Shown: positions 12,069 through 24,710 of the stretch, piece by piece
Position numbering within the stretch: the stretch's first letter is position 1
Layout: each line of letters opens with the position of its first letter
Assembly (NCBI RefSeq): GCF_000283155.1
Contig: NW_004454262.1
Span: forward strand, 3,844,304-3,908,303
Direction: 5' to 3'
From: Ceratotherium simum simum
Lineage: Eukaryota > Chordata > Mammalia > Perissodactyla > Rhinocerotidae
DNA: 64,000 bases
Notes under the pieces: generated by a model
Databases searched by the model: none
What the model was told of the DNA's origin: nothing
Seen by the model: only the letters and a program-made list of their open reading frames with translations
Program-made: the position numbers and the translations under genes

Positions 12069-15000
12069 AAAGATCACTTGTGCTGCATGGTTTTACCATT
12101 AGTGTGTTTTGTTTGTTTTAAAATAGATTTATTTAGTTGACTATTTCAGGAAATATTTCTAATTTCATTAAGGAATATATCTTTGACTTTAAAAACTAGG
12201 GAAAAGGCTTTTAGAAGATGACATTAAGAAGGGGGTACTATTGTGAGATGATTATTTTCATTTTGAACGTATTAGTAGATTTTAGGAGGAGCTGCTTTTA
12301 TAACCGAGTTATGGCATTTTATACTTTGGAAAAGTGAGAAAAACCAAGGCTATGTTGGCCCAGTCGCAACTCTGATCATTCCAACTGCAATTTCAACTAG
12401 CACCATAAACTAAGCAGAACATGTTTGAAGAGTCCAACATTTAGCAAATGATGATAACCTTGCAATAATCATATACTGTAGATATCAGGACCTCTGTTTA
12501 GAGCAGATGGCAGATCATATGGGGGGAAAGAGAGTCAAGACAAATATCATGTAACTGAGAGGTTATGTATGACCTTCTGCCTTAAGAAATAATTTAATCT
12601 TCAAAAAAAAACTGGAGCAAAGACTAGCCAGATGATGGTGTAATGTGGAATAAAAGCATTCTTAACCCTTAAGAACACTGATCTTCCCTAGACTGACAGC
12701 TAAATGAATCTTGGAATTACATACTAACTTCTGTAAACAATGGTGAACGTGGCACAGAGACTAGAGAAGTGAACTAGGAAAAGTGGAAGTCCTGTGATGA
12801 GACATTCGTGATGTCATTTCATAAGAAAGAGAAATCTAATTTAATATTTTGGTTGTTTTGATTTTATTAAAAATTTTTATTCCTATAGAAACTTTTTTTT
12901 AAAGTAATTAGAACATACATTTCAGAATAGCTCTGCCAAATAGCAATGTAGGAGAGAAATTGTAGTTTGACACATTTGTTGATATTTTCCTTAAGGTTCC
13001 AGCTTCTTACATCTTTAAAGAGAGCTCCTTATCCACCAGGGACTAGGAAGAGGAGGTTATAGTTCTGTCTGGCATGAACTTTTCTTTTAAGTTTTCAAGG
13101 TAACTTCTTAGTAGTTGAATGCCGTAGCTGGATTTATGGACTCCCCTGCTTGACAGATGAGCACAAAAAGCTTATTCTAAATTCTGTTTTGTTTCCATGT
13201 TGGAAAAAAAAAAGAAAAGAAAAAGCATATCTCTTAAAACTGCCATTGGAGAGAGCTTTCAAACACGTGAACTGATGGATTTTTTTAAGTGTAACCTCCT
13301 TGTGTAGCAAGAATTCTAATACATGAGCATAGCAATGAGGTTTCTATTTTAGAAATAAGTCTGCCAAGCAGATCTTGTCTGGGTTTGTTTTTTTTAATTG
13401 CTCAACTTTCTCTGTCAGCATATAAACTTTAACTTTTGTGACCTTTACCTTTGAACTCTGAAATACACTTCATAATAATTGGTTCTACTACTTTGACAAA
13501 TTATTAAATTGTCATGATGCTGTTTGCAGCGGAGTTCATTTTTAGAAACAAAATAGTCAGCTGTTTGGTGTTGTGATGGGATAGAAGGAGGGGACCTGGC
13601 CGCAGGGACACGTTGCTTTATAAGCTGGAAAATGTCAGTCAGCAAACGAGGAAAGGACCTGCGTGAATGAAATTAGAAGTGCTTCACTGTTCAGGGCTGA
13701 AGGCTTGTGGCAAATTTTCCCTGAAGGACAGAGGTGGTAGCATCAAGCAGGTTCTTCAGGTTTCCAACAGGGACTTGCAAACAACAGATTGCATTTTGAA
13801 TCCCTTTGGGTAGAGGATTCAGTAGAGCAGCTTTTTGTAATAATGCAAATCTTCGAATCCAGACAGCACAGTGAGCCACTGTGACCACTACACATGATAT
13901 GGAGAGGTGCTTCCTTCTGTGTTTGCTTATCTTCTGGTCAGATTGGAGCTGGGGTTCTTGGGGTCAAAAGGGATTTGACGTCAGATATCCCACTCAGTCT
14001 GCTGTCCAGTGGATCTCCAGGATGATATTTTGGCAAGTGGTCAGATGCCTTCTGCATGCAGACTTTTCTCACACATTACTTCACAGGCACCCACCACATT
14101 TCTGTCCTAGTGGTTGCGTGTTGAACCACTGTAAATAAATACCTTCATTTCTTTCAGGTACTGTCTTATAAACTGTGGTTCCATTCCTAGAAATTCATTT
14201 CATGGTGTAAACATACCAAAATTGATTAAAAACCACCAATTAATAGGAAGTAAAACACAAATGTAACCTTCACAAACATTTTTTAGGTATGTAAAACCAA
14301 GTTGTAAAATAGTTATATTGTAAAAGTATATTTTGGTGAGTTTTTCTGTATGTGCTGAACTGGCTGAGGCTAAAAATAGAAATCCATTGCTTAAAATAGA
14401 AATCATTTTTAGTCTCAAAAGTAGGTGTTCTTCATTGCTTTCAAAATTAAATTCATTTATCTCAAATATTAATCACGTTTTTCATGTCAATATGTAGGAC
14501 TCGCAGAGTCCTTGAGGTGGATCCATGGCAACTTCATTTTCTGCAGTGGTCCCTCTTGTTTCATATTCATCAAAAGCCTGTTGAGAATGGAAGCCTTTTG
14601 TCCTTAATGAGTTCAGCTAACTTTTCCATATGTAGTGTTTCCATATCGATTGCAGCTTCCCCCTGAATTTTGATGTTGAGCCTACCATCTTTGTTCTTAG
14701 AGCAACTTCTTAGAGCAATCAAACCATCTTTGCTTCTTGCTGAAAATACCTTCCTTTGCATGTTAAGAGCATTGTGATTGTTCTTAAGTATTTTGAATAG
14801 TTAGTGACTGTGCAGGAATCTTTGCCTAGTTAAGAATGCTCACCATGTTTTCTTATGGGGTTAAATACTAATTGACTGCCATTAACACTGGGAGGTTCTC
14901 TCTCTCTCTTTTTTTTTAAGGTAAGGCTGTACTAAATACTGTCCTTAACGTTGGAAAGGTTTTTCCTTTTTCTCTCTTCTTTTTTAAAGATAAGGCTATA

Positions 15001-15286
15001 TAAAGCAAGGGGTCACAATTGCAGCCATTGTAAGTTGGCAGCACCAGAGCAAACTAAATCACAGTCATTTCACAGGATTGGTTGGCTTGAATCTGCTTCT
15101 TGAACACAGCTTTGTGTCAGGGTCCACTTTGGTGCTGTGAACACACAGTATCTGGATTTCAGGAACGGCAGTATGTTTCCAAAAGTAGATAGGTGAAATG
15201 CTGTTGGTGGAAAGCAGTTAGTCAATAACACCATTAATCAGAATAGTGATTTAGCAGAAAAATACGTATTCCAAGTCTGAGAGGGA

Positions 15287-15365
15287 AAAAATGTGTATAT
15301 GTGTGTATACATATACATATATACATAAATATATATACATACATATATATGCATTATATATGTAT
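15287..15365. repeat. (TA/TG)n alternating purine-pyrimidine microsatellite
   Basis: Nearly uninterrupted alternation of TGTGTA, TATACA, CATATA and ATATAT units over about 75 bases, imperfect. No gene function is implied. Confidence 0.9.
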
Positions 15366-16339
15366 CACCATGGGGTAGTTTTGCAATTCTTTGTTTTTAA
15401 CCATTTTGAACTTTTCCCCCGCTATTGTTTGTTCGTTTGCTTCCTTTCAATTTTCTAATTCAGTTTCAGCCAACATTCTTCTTTGATGTTTGTAACAGTG
15501 AAAATTGGAACAAACTAAATATCTACCAATAGTGAATTAGCTGTGTCAGTGCCCTGCAGCCAGAGATCACCAGGAGCACACCGAGGGGGTATGAGGAAGA
15601 GGGCATTAGAAAGGAGGTATTACAGGGTTGGGGCTGGTGAGAGGTGATTTGGGGCGGATTTAAGGAAGCAGGGCTTTGCTCTATATTGGATGCTGTCAGG
15701 AAGCAAGAATCCTACCATTGGGTATCCTAATAAATCTTATCTAGGAGGAGGAAAGACTAAATCAAGGCTCAAGACATCATCGGTAAAGCAGCAGAGGTCT
15801 CTCTTTTTAGCCTGGACAGGGGGATGCTTTGGTCATTTATGTGGCTTGGAAAGTGTTCATATTTTGTCTGTGTTTAGACATGATTATGGCGTGATCTTGT
15901 TTTTGTTCTGATCCTTCTTGGGCACAAGGCCTTGTCTGATGTTGGTGTCTGTGAAATTGTGTATATTCACCTGGAGAACACCAAGGCCCAGCTTTGAGTC
16001 CCAGGCCAGCTCCTGGATGTCAGCTTTTCTCTTTCAGTTGAGACAAATGAAATGCCCAACATTTGCTAAGATTGCTTCTATTATAGTACTTTATGAAAAT
16101 GTATGTATGGTCTGATTTCATGTTTTTGTAGGTATGTAACGTATTTATGTAGCAATATTCATGGTAGGCTATACACCAAATTATTAACAGTATTAAATAT
16201 TTACATATTAACAATGTCTGAGCAGGATTTTGAGTGTTCTTTCTGGCCTTCATTGGGTTTTGTTTTCTGCTTTTTTTTTTTTGTAGTAAACATGCATTAC
16301 TTTTATAATCAAAAGCAATAATAAAAGAATGTATAAAGT

Positions 16340-16870
16340 AATCTCAGCTATTTTGGATCTCTTTTTAACTTCACATTGTAAATCATATGAAATTCCCTAC
16401 ATTATTGAAGTCTAATCTTAGCTCAAAGATTCTTTAATGGTTACATAATAGTCCATCCTATGACTAGATGGAATTCATTCTGTCTATTTAATTTTCTTAA
16501 CCATTCTCATATTATTAGACCATTAGATTGTATCCAGTTCTGGGTTATCATAAATCATGCTGCAATGAAGTGAGAAATCTTTGGGCATGAACTTTTTGTC
16601 TGTGCTTCTGAATGTTTTCCTAGCACTGATTGCTGGGATTGGAATTACTGAGTCAAAGATTATGTTTATTTTTTAGGCTTTTGATACATACTGCCAAGTA
16701 AAGTTGCATTCCAGAAAACATAGCAATTTACACAAGCTGTGTGTGCAAGTACCTGTTTGACCACATTGTCTTTGCCAATTTGATATACAGAGAAAGATAC
16801 TCTGTTGTTCTATTTTGTAACTTTGAATTATTAGTGATTTTGAACATTTTTATTTACTAGCCACTTATAT
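16340..16870 (-). mobile_element. Ancient LINE-like remnant
   Basis: The text resembles antisense L1-class 3' regions: a TTTAATGGTTACATAATAG motif, ATCATGCTGCAATGAAG, and CTGGGATTGGAATTACTGAG. Too diverged to assign a subfamily; borders approximate. Confidence 0.55.
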
Positions 16871-17991
16871 ATCTTCCTTTGTGATTTGCCTGATTGTATT
16901 CTTTGCTTGGGGCAGCTTTTAATATTACCATAGAAGCCAGGACAATGAAGACTGTCCATTTGATATTTATTGTCAGTTTGAGCGCAAATTATTGCTGCTT
17001 CCTGAACAGCCTGCAGCCTTTTCTCCAATTTTGGCTAAATCTGGAGTAATTATTCTTGTTCCCAAGGAGGCATTATGTAGGAGTCATAATGAGACTTTAG
17101 AGTAGACACTAAAGTGTGTTAAAAAAAAAAAAAAGGACAAATACATGCTATCACATGGATGTGGTTCTGCCCCAAAACCATCAGTGCTCCCCCTTCTATG
17201 GAAGTTCAAGGACTGGCTAGCGTGCCCAGTTAAAGGCAGGTTCATTTGACTCGGCTCTTCTGCAGATAGTGTCCTCTTTATTTTTTGCCCCTTCGCTTTA
17301 CTTAGAATTGAGAGAAGTGCTTCTTCACATATATAAACCTCTGTTCACGTGACTTTTTATGTTATTCAAACATTCAAAACTTAGCAGTTTTGTATTTCTT
17401 TTTTGTATCTTCTCTGTGCACGGATCTCTCTCCAGTCATCTATGACTGAGATCATGTGTAGTTGAAATTGGAGATATTTGTTCATCACACAGGACGTTAA
17501 TTCAAGTTTAATCACCCAGTGGATGGCACTTGTGTTTTCTCCACTCTGCTGATGAAGGGGTCCGACCTTGAACCCAGCCCTGGGAAATGTATCCTCAGAT
17601 AGCTGTGAACTGAAAAACAGAGCCAAGGTATTTGGCGTGAACAACCGGCTCTGTTATGCCTGCGGGATCCATAATAAGATTTTTTTTTCCCCAGTGGTAA
17701 AATTATTTTTTAAAAAAACTACCCCAATAATTTCTGAAATCACATTTGCAATTGTGAGTTTGCTTATGCAGAAATTGCGGATTGCTAGTTTAACTAGGAG
17801 CCTGTGTCACATGCTGGCTACAGTTGATTGCTCAACCCATATAGGTGGTTAGGTAGATACATAGATGAGATCTATCTGTCATCGCTAGTTTTTTAATATA
17901 AAAGAAGCGGCTCCTAAGTGGCACCTCTAGTGTTTAGCTTGTTTTATTCATTTTGAACTGGCAGCTTGGATTTCTTGGTCACTAAATTGAC

Positions 17992-18238
17992 TGTTACCTT
18001 ATGTTTTTTTTTTTTTTTTTTAAAGATTTTATTTATTTATTTTTTCCCCCCAAAGCCCCAGTAGATAGTTGTATGTCACAGCTGCACATCCTTCCAGTTG
18101 CCGTATGTGGGACGCGGCCTCAGCATGGCCGGAGAAGCGGTGCGGCGGTGCGCGCCCGGGATCCGAACCCAGGCCACCAGCAGCGGAGCGCGCGCACTTA
18201 ACCGCTAAGCCACGGGGCCGGCCCTGTTACCTTATGTT
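17992..18238 (-). mobile_element. ERE-type SINE with 14-bp target-site duplication
   Basis: Body 18006-18224: T-run, TTTATTTATTTATTTT, then the body with GGCCGGAGAAGCGGTGCGG, ending in the complement of the GGGCCGGCCCC head. Flanked by TGTTACCTTATGTT at 17992-18005 and 18225-18238, an exact match. The body retains many CpGs, so it is one of the younger copies. Confidence 0.94.
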
Positions 18239-21200
18239 GATACAACGTTTTTTAAATTTCAAAGCATTGTTCTATCTACATAGTTTTCACAGGATTGGTT
18301 AATTTCAACAGCTTGTCCAAAATCTGTGTTGTGTTGGAGTTGTGTTTACTGGAATACTGCTTGGAGGCAAGTGGCCTATCAAGTGGGCTCTGGAAATCCT
18401 TCTGTGTACAGAGACTTTCTACAGGAGAGTATTTGGCCTGTATTTAACTGCTTTGAAACATGTTACATTATCTTTAGAGAAGGGAGAGTGAAGGATGGTA
18501 ATTTGCTTGTCCAGAGAATAACCACTGAACTGAAAGCAATAATATATTGGGGAAATTCCCCTTATCTTCCTACATGTTTTATGTTCTCTCTTGATGGAGA
18601 TAGTAAAACTGTTGGTGTTTGGAAAAGCTGTGTATTTTAAACTTTGGTACTGAGCCAAAGCAGGAAGTAAGACAGAGGCACTGTCTGCTCTACTGGGTTC
18701 TTCTTCTTGGTCACTCCAGCCTCCATCAAGACTCAAGACTCCTCTCTGCTGTCAGCAGCCGGCCACCATCCCAGGTTGTCTCCGTGCTCATTAATCTTTT
18801 CTCACTTCCCTTCTTGACTTTTTAAATTTCATTCCTAATCTTGGATTTTTAAATCGTTTGTGATGAGTTTTCCCCGTCATTATGCCCTTTGTCTATTTTT
18901 ACTGAGGTAGTCTTATTTGGCATGTTTTAATTTGCTGGGGTTTACTTTTATTTGTTTATTTCTCTATTTTATTGTGTTGAGCTCCAGCATCTTCTCTGAT
19001 CAAGTATTTTTATCTTTTGTGGAATCTGTTTTCTCCAAGCCCCTTGGTCCTTCTTGTAGCAATGAACTTGCTATCTACGACTTGCCCACGGGCTTACACC
19101 CCAGCCCAGTCTTCCCTACTTTCTTGTCTGCCTCACAGCAAGCAATGTTGCTGGTGTTTAGGAAGCCTGAAGGAGTCAAGTGATTTATATACTTGCCAGA
19201 TCACAAGATGATTAAAAAGGGGCCAGTCAGACTCCCTTTCGTCCATCAGGGAAGAGGGGTGATGGGTAATCATTGGGGTTATGCTTCCAGAATTGGCAGC
19301 TTTATTACAGCCCGATGGGAATCCTGCCACATGTGTGGGAGATTCTGGGATGTGCATCCTTACCACTCTGTAGTGTGGGAAAGTACTAGACAGATTTATC
19401 AGCACAAAACATAGGAGAATAAAGTATATTGCTGAGGATGTGAGGGCTCCTATTGAAATATAAGTACTAAGAGTGCTGACGGCCAGAATGTGGATTTATG
19501 GGAAATAAAGCCCTAAAATACTTTCTCCAACAAAAAATAGACTTCTTGGAAACAGTTTTTCCTCTCTATGTACTTAGCTCCCATTGAGCTTAAATTGCTC
19601 TCAGTATTGTGATAATGACAATTCAGTATTACAGGATGTGGAAGATGAACCACATAAATTAACCAGCTGCTTTTAAGGGTAGTTCACTCATGACTTACCC
19701 TCTAAAATACTTTGTAGAACATTGGTGCTCAGTAGGTCTCTAGGCAGTTTTATGCCTAGAAGAAAGAAATGGATTTTATTAAATGTCAGTGAAATACAGG
19801 CAGATAGTTTTGTGGTAGTTAAATTAGCCTAGAATGTTTGTAAGAAAAACAGCTTATCTTTTCTTAAATTACTAAGGCAGAACTTTCCTTGCCATTCCTG
19901 CCAGACAATGTGTTTCTGCTTGAAATTCCCATAGATTAGGATTTGCTTTAAAAAGCAAGTGGAGAGTGGATCGTCTAGTCCTTCTCCCTCCTATATGAAA
20001 CTCTATGTCCCACAGAATGTTATAAATCTAATCCTGCATGTACAGCATAGTTGTGTTTGAAGAGTTTCAAAGGACATGAATGGGAATGATTCCATAATTA
20101 CTAGCTGATCTTTAAGGTTTTGTACTATGTGTGGATTGGAAAATGGGACTTGTGAGTAAAGAATAAAGTGGAGTGGAGAGAGAAGGCAGAAAAAATGCTT
20201 CAAGGGGCCAGGCGGGTAATGTGGAGAGAAGCAGGCCCAGGTGAAAGACAGCGGGGAGGAGTGGGCTCTGTGGCAGTCCAGGGAGCCTTCTGCAGGCATC
20301 CAAACACGTTTCCAGTAATCACAGCTCAACCCCAATGAGAGGCCAGTTTGCATCCCTGAAATAAAGGAAGTGCAATTACCTAAACTGAATAGGGGAAGAC
20401 TAACCTCAAGAGTAGTTTTCAAATTTTTGACAAGTGTGGATATAGTTTATCGTCTGGTGTTGAGCAGAGGGAAACACACCAACATTTCAGGAGTAGGACA
20501 TGGGTCAGGATAAATGAGCCCTCTCTCAAAGCAAGGATGTGTTAATTGTATGAATCAGTCACAGGGTTCTTTCCTTTAGGTTTTTGAGATTAGGGCAGAT
20601 TCCAATGTGTCCACAGTAGTTTAGGGACATTACTAACTACAGGTGGGCTGAGTGGCTGGAGGATTTGGGGGAATTACATAGCTCTTCTTGTAGCAAACAC
20701 ATTGTGTGTATGAGCAATGAAGGAAAGAATAAGACTAGTAGACCTAGGAAAGCCTATTCATTATCTGATATTCATCAAGCCTTCTGTGTCCAGCAAAGTA
20801 GATATGGTTTCTTTCCTCAATGCATTTGCGGTCTGTTGGGGAGATGAAAAGTAAACACTTGAATCTCGGTGAGTGAGATGTAATATGGTACTCATTATCC
20901 CGTGATGGATCCAGCATGATCCTAAAACGTTTACAGAACCAAGAATTTAGGGGGAAATTGTTTGACTTAAAAGAATTCTCCTAAATGATGATCTTCCCTA
21001 ATATATTTGACTGTTTATTTACAAATCATTTCTTATTTTTCATCCACAAAATATAAAGTGATTGAAACTACTGCTATTTGAAAAACATCAGAAAATAACA
21101 TGAATCATGTCTAAAATGGTAGTGTAAATTAAAATTTGTTTCATTTACAGAAGTTGGTATATTAGGTCCCTGGCCTCCATTTTTGAGCACCCATCGGTGG

Positions 21201-21839
21201 CACAGAATGGCGTGTGCCTGTCTGTACTATAAAAATATCCTTAAAGGAGAAGCTACTTAGCTCCTTTGATTCCATGTCAGAGCAGAGTACACAAGGTTTA
21301 TTGTAATAGAACTCTGGAAACTCAGACTCAACCATGAGACAGACTGAATTCAGAATTCTCTCCTTGCTTTGCTTCTGCCCTCTGCTGGAAGTTTTTTCCT
21401 TGGAACTAGAGCAGGAGACAAAGGGAGTCCAGGGTCCAGCGGCCTCAGCTCCCTCCGGTAACTGAAAGCACACTGACCACAACAGAAAGGATGAGTTGCA
21501 GTGAGTTTGGATTTTGGTTGGAAATGAAACAAGACTTTATTAAGAATTTTCTAAAGAAGTTAATGTTTTATTTAAAAAGTAGGTACGGTCCATGTGTATT
21601 AATTCTAATACATTTTCAGTGTGCCTCAAACATTTTTTCTTTCTCTGACTTCCAGTGAATTTTTGGTATTGTTTTATTGTTTCATTCCAGCTGTTCCCCT
21701 AAATTATCCTGATTGTGAAAATAAGAGAATGGATTTTCATCCCCATATGTATTAACATTATGAAAATAATTCACATGTTCCATGCAGAATAATTGTGAAG
21801 TAGAAATAATCACTATAAAATCTTGTCACCCATTTCTAG

Positions 21840-22200
21840 AATTAATTATGATTACTTTGTAATGTATCTTTCAGATTTTTATATATGGATACACATTCAT
21901 CTTTTATTTAAAGGTTATCATATTTAATGCTGTTTTGCAATCTGCTTTTTTATTTCATATGCCCTGAACATCTTTTTATGTTAGCGAATGTACATGTATA
22001 AAATCATTTAAAAGTGAATACATCCTCTTGAGTTGTCTAGCTCTGCCACATTTTACTGAATCATTCTCCAGTTGATAGTTCATTTCTGGCTGTTATAAAT
22101 AGCTTTACATACATCTTTATTCGTCTGATCATCATTTCTTAGCATAAATTTCTAGGTGGACTTCCTGAGGTCATTTTTAAATCCTTGAGTCCATAGTGCC
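21840..22200 (-). mobile_element. Ancient LINE-like remnant
   Basis: Resembles antisense LINE 3' text, with TTTTGCAATCTGCTTTTTTA, a CCCTGAACATCTTTTTATG motif, then GGCTGTTATAAATAGC. Heavily mutated; subfamily not assigned. Confidence 0.5.
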
Positions 22201-22917
22201 AAAGGATCCTTTAGAAAGATGGTGGGACTACTGGTCAACAGTTTGAGTGTGCCCCACACACACACACTCTCCCCCCCGCCCCCAGTGTCTGACCTTATCA
22301 TTTTGGTTCATCTTTGTCAGTTCTTTCTTTTTCCTTCATCTGTCAATTCTAGGACCACTGCTGTACTGTTTTGAGTGTTAATTTTATAAAATATTTTACT
22401 GTCTGGCAGGGCAAATCCACATCCCCCTGTCAAAAAAAATGCTTAATTAAAAAAAAATTCCTGTTATCTTCACGTTGTTTCAAATGAATTTATAGCATTT
22501 TGAAAGTTCTAGAAATAATCCCTTTGGGATTTTCTTTGGGCTTGCGTTAAAATCATAGGTTAGCTTAATGAAACTGAAGCTCTTCAGTGAGAATTTTGAG
22601 TCTTATTAGCCAGGAACATAATGTGTCTTTCCATTTATTCAGTTCATCCTTCAGTAAAGTTGTTTTTGTTGTGCGGCTAGTTCATGCACATCTGTTTGTG
22701 TGCATTAACTTCCAGAGCTATGACTCTCCCTTGTTGATAACTGTGATTGTGTCCTCTCACACTTAGGTTTTCAGGACTCATATCTCATTATCAAAGTGCT
22801 CTGGTTGTGTTTTGATTTCCTCTTTTACTCAAGGATAGAGTATTTTTTTATTTCAGTTTTTTGTTTTTCTTATCATTTGTTATTAATTTCTTAATGTTGG
22901 TGTCACTTGAGAATGAT

Positions 22918-23179
22918 AAGAAGGATTGTTGTGTGTGAGAAAGATTAGCCCTGAGCTAACATCTGATGCCAGTGCTCCTCTTTTTTTTGCTGAGGAAGAT
23001 TGGCCCTGGGCTAACATCCCTGCCCATCTTCCTCTACTTTATATGGGATGCCGCCACAGCATGGCCTGACGAGCGGTGAGTTGGTGCACACCTGGGATCC
23101 GAACCTGTGAACCCCGGGCCGCCGAAGCGGAGTGCACGAACTTAACTACTATGCCACTGGGCTGGCCCCAAGAAGGATT
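22918..23179 (-). mobile_element. ERE2-type SINE with 10-bp duplication, part of a nested site
   Basis: Body 22928-23169 on the minus strand: two GCCCTGAGCTAACATC / GCCCTGGGCTAACATC units, then the tRNA-derived head, ending GGGCTGGCCCC. Flanked by AAGAAGGATT at 22918-22927 and 23170-23179. The right copy also borders the adjacent L1, so the SINE landed in the L1's left target duplication. Confidence 0.92.
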
Positions 23180-23689
23180 TTTTTTTAATTATTGTTATTT
23201 TTAATTTTTTTTTATTGAGGTAACATTGGTTTATAACATTAATAAATTTCAGGTGAATTTTTTTTATTGAGGCTACATTGGTTTATAACATTATATAAAT
23301 TTCAGGTGTACATCATTATATTTTGACTCCTGTGTAGACTGTATCATGTTCATCACACATAGTCTAATTGCCATCCGTCACCATACACATGTGCCTGTTT
23401 ACCCCTTTCACTCTCCCCCCTGCCCTTTTCCCCTCTGGTAACCACTAATCTTTTCTCTGTATCTATGTGTTTGGTGGTGGTGGTGGTGGTGGTGGTTTTG
23501 TCTTCCACATATGAGTGAGATCATATGTGGAATGATTTGTCTTTCTCCATCTGACTTATTTCACTTAGCATAATACCCTCAAGGTCCGTCCATGGGGTCA
23601 CAAATGGCAAGACTTCATCTTTTTTAGTGGCTGAATAGTATTCCTTTGTGTATATATGTATATATACCACATCTTCTTTATGAAGGATT
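23172..23689 (-). mobile_element. 5'-truncated L1 sharing a duplicated site with the neighbouring SINE
   Basis: Antisense L1 from about 23180 to 23681: tail and 3' UTR (ATTGAGGTAACATTGGTTTA, repeated about 50 bases later), TCTGGTAACCACTAATC, a GGT run, then late ORF2 text (CATCTGACTTATTTCACTTA) stopping at 23681. GAAGGATT occurs at 23172-23179 and 23682-23689. The doubled 3' end is a local tandem duplication within the element. Confidence 0.85.
23472..23497. repeat. (GGT)n trinucleotide run
   Basis: About eight GGT/TGG units inside the antisense L1 3' UTR, where related L1s carry a GTTTTT-like variable stretch. Likely polymorphic in length. Confidence 0.9.
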
Positions 23690-24089
23690 ATTTTTAAAGT
23701 TCTTCTCGTTTTTTGGAATATCTCATTCATGTGGAGTCAGGATTGGGAAATTTCTCTTATTCCTGGATAAGACCTATCAGTTTCAAATACTAAAGTTTTC
23801 CATATTGCTGGTGTTTTTTCTTATTTGCTCGTATTGACTGGGAAAAGTCTATATTCAGTATTCAGAGTTGAAGTTGCTGTGAATTTGTCATAGATTTTGA
23901 GAGAACTTGGCCAGATCTTTTATTCTGGACAATGGTGGGAGAAGGAAGTTATATGCTTTGTTTTTGCCTGAATTGGAACACCGATGTCTTTTGGGAAGAT
24001 GGCTACCAAAGAATATAATCATTGGTGCAGCCCGAAAGCGCTATATTTTTTTTTTAAAGCCTGCATTCTGTATTTACTAAAGCAGTTTC

Positions 24090-24710
24090 AAGTTGGTACG
24101 GTACCGCCCGCCTCATGTGACTGGCGCAACTGCCCTTGGTGGGTGCCCTCCTGTTGCCGCCACACCTGCTTTCCTTCCAGACTGTGTCGCCAGTGTCTGC
24201 GGGAGTGGCTGTTCAGGTGTCAGCTGCCAGTGCTGACCGAAGCCTGTGTGTCCCTGCATGAGCGTTTCCCTGTGACCCCCCTCGCTCCTCCAGCTCACAT
24301 CACACTGAGCGTGGGGGGTATCTACACTAGATACCATAACCCAACCAACTACTTCCCAGACGGGTTTTTTCTTGTAGGGAGCTGAATCATAGCCTTCACT
24401 GGGGGCTTATTTCTATCATATTTTACAGATTTTTTAATTTAAAATTTGGAGCATATTTAATTTTTCTAACACAGGTGCAGATTGTTCCCCTTTTAATACT
24501 GCATTGGTCGTTTCTGGGGGGGAATTGGTGAGGGGGAGGCTCCACTGCACTTTGCTCTGGCCATGCAGCCACCCGTGCCTTCCAGCAGGTGGTTACGGAG
24601 CACTCCCTGGGACCAGCCCACTCCTCACATCACCTCCACCTGGTCCAGGCCACAGACAGAAGATAGACGTTTTGATCTTATCGATTCATCGCATTCAACA
24701 TAATTTTTTT
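24090..24710. other. GC-richer intronic patch, unassigned
   Basis: Base composition rises sharply compared with the AT-rich surroundings, with scattered CpGs (for example GTACCGCCCGCC and TTGCCGCCACAC). A stop-free frame of 133 codons covers 23984-24385 on the plus strand, but its predicted protein has no motif I recognise. GC-richness alone lengthens chance frames. It could be a diverged repeat or a regulatory element. Confidence 0.35.

Noticed and set aside
18069..18302. Repeated short frames containing HPSSCRMWDAASAWPEKR-like peptides at several sites
   Set aside because: The same peptide recurs wherever an ERE SINE occurs; it is a translation of the SINE, not a gene family.
20003..20422. 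A 139-codon minus-strand open frame
   Set aside because: Low-complexity, Phe/Leu/Ser/Pro-rich translation with no recognisable domain and no splice or promoter context.
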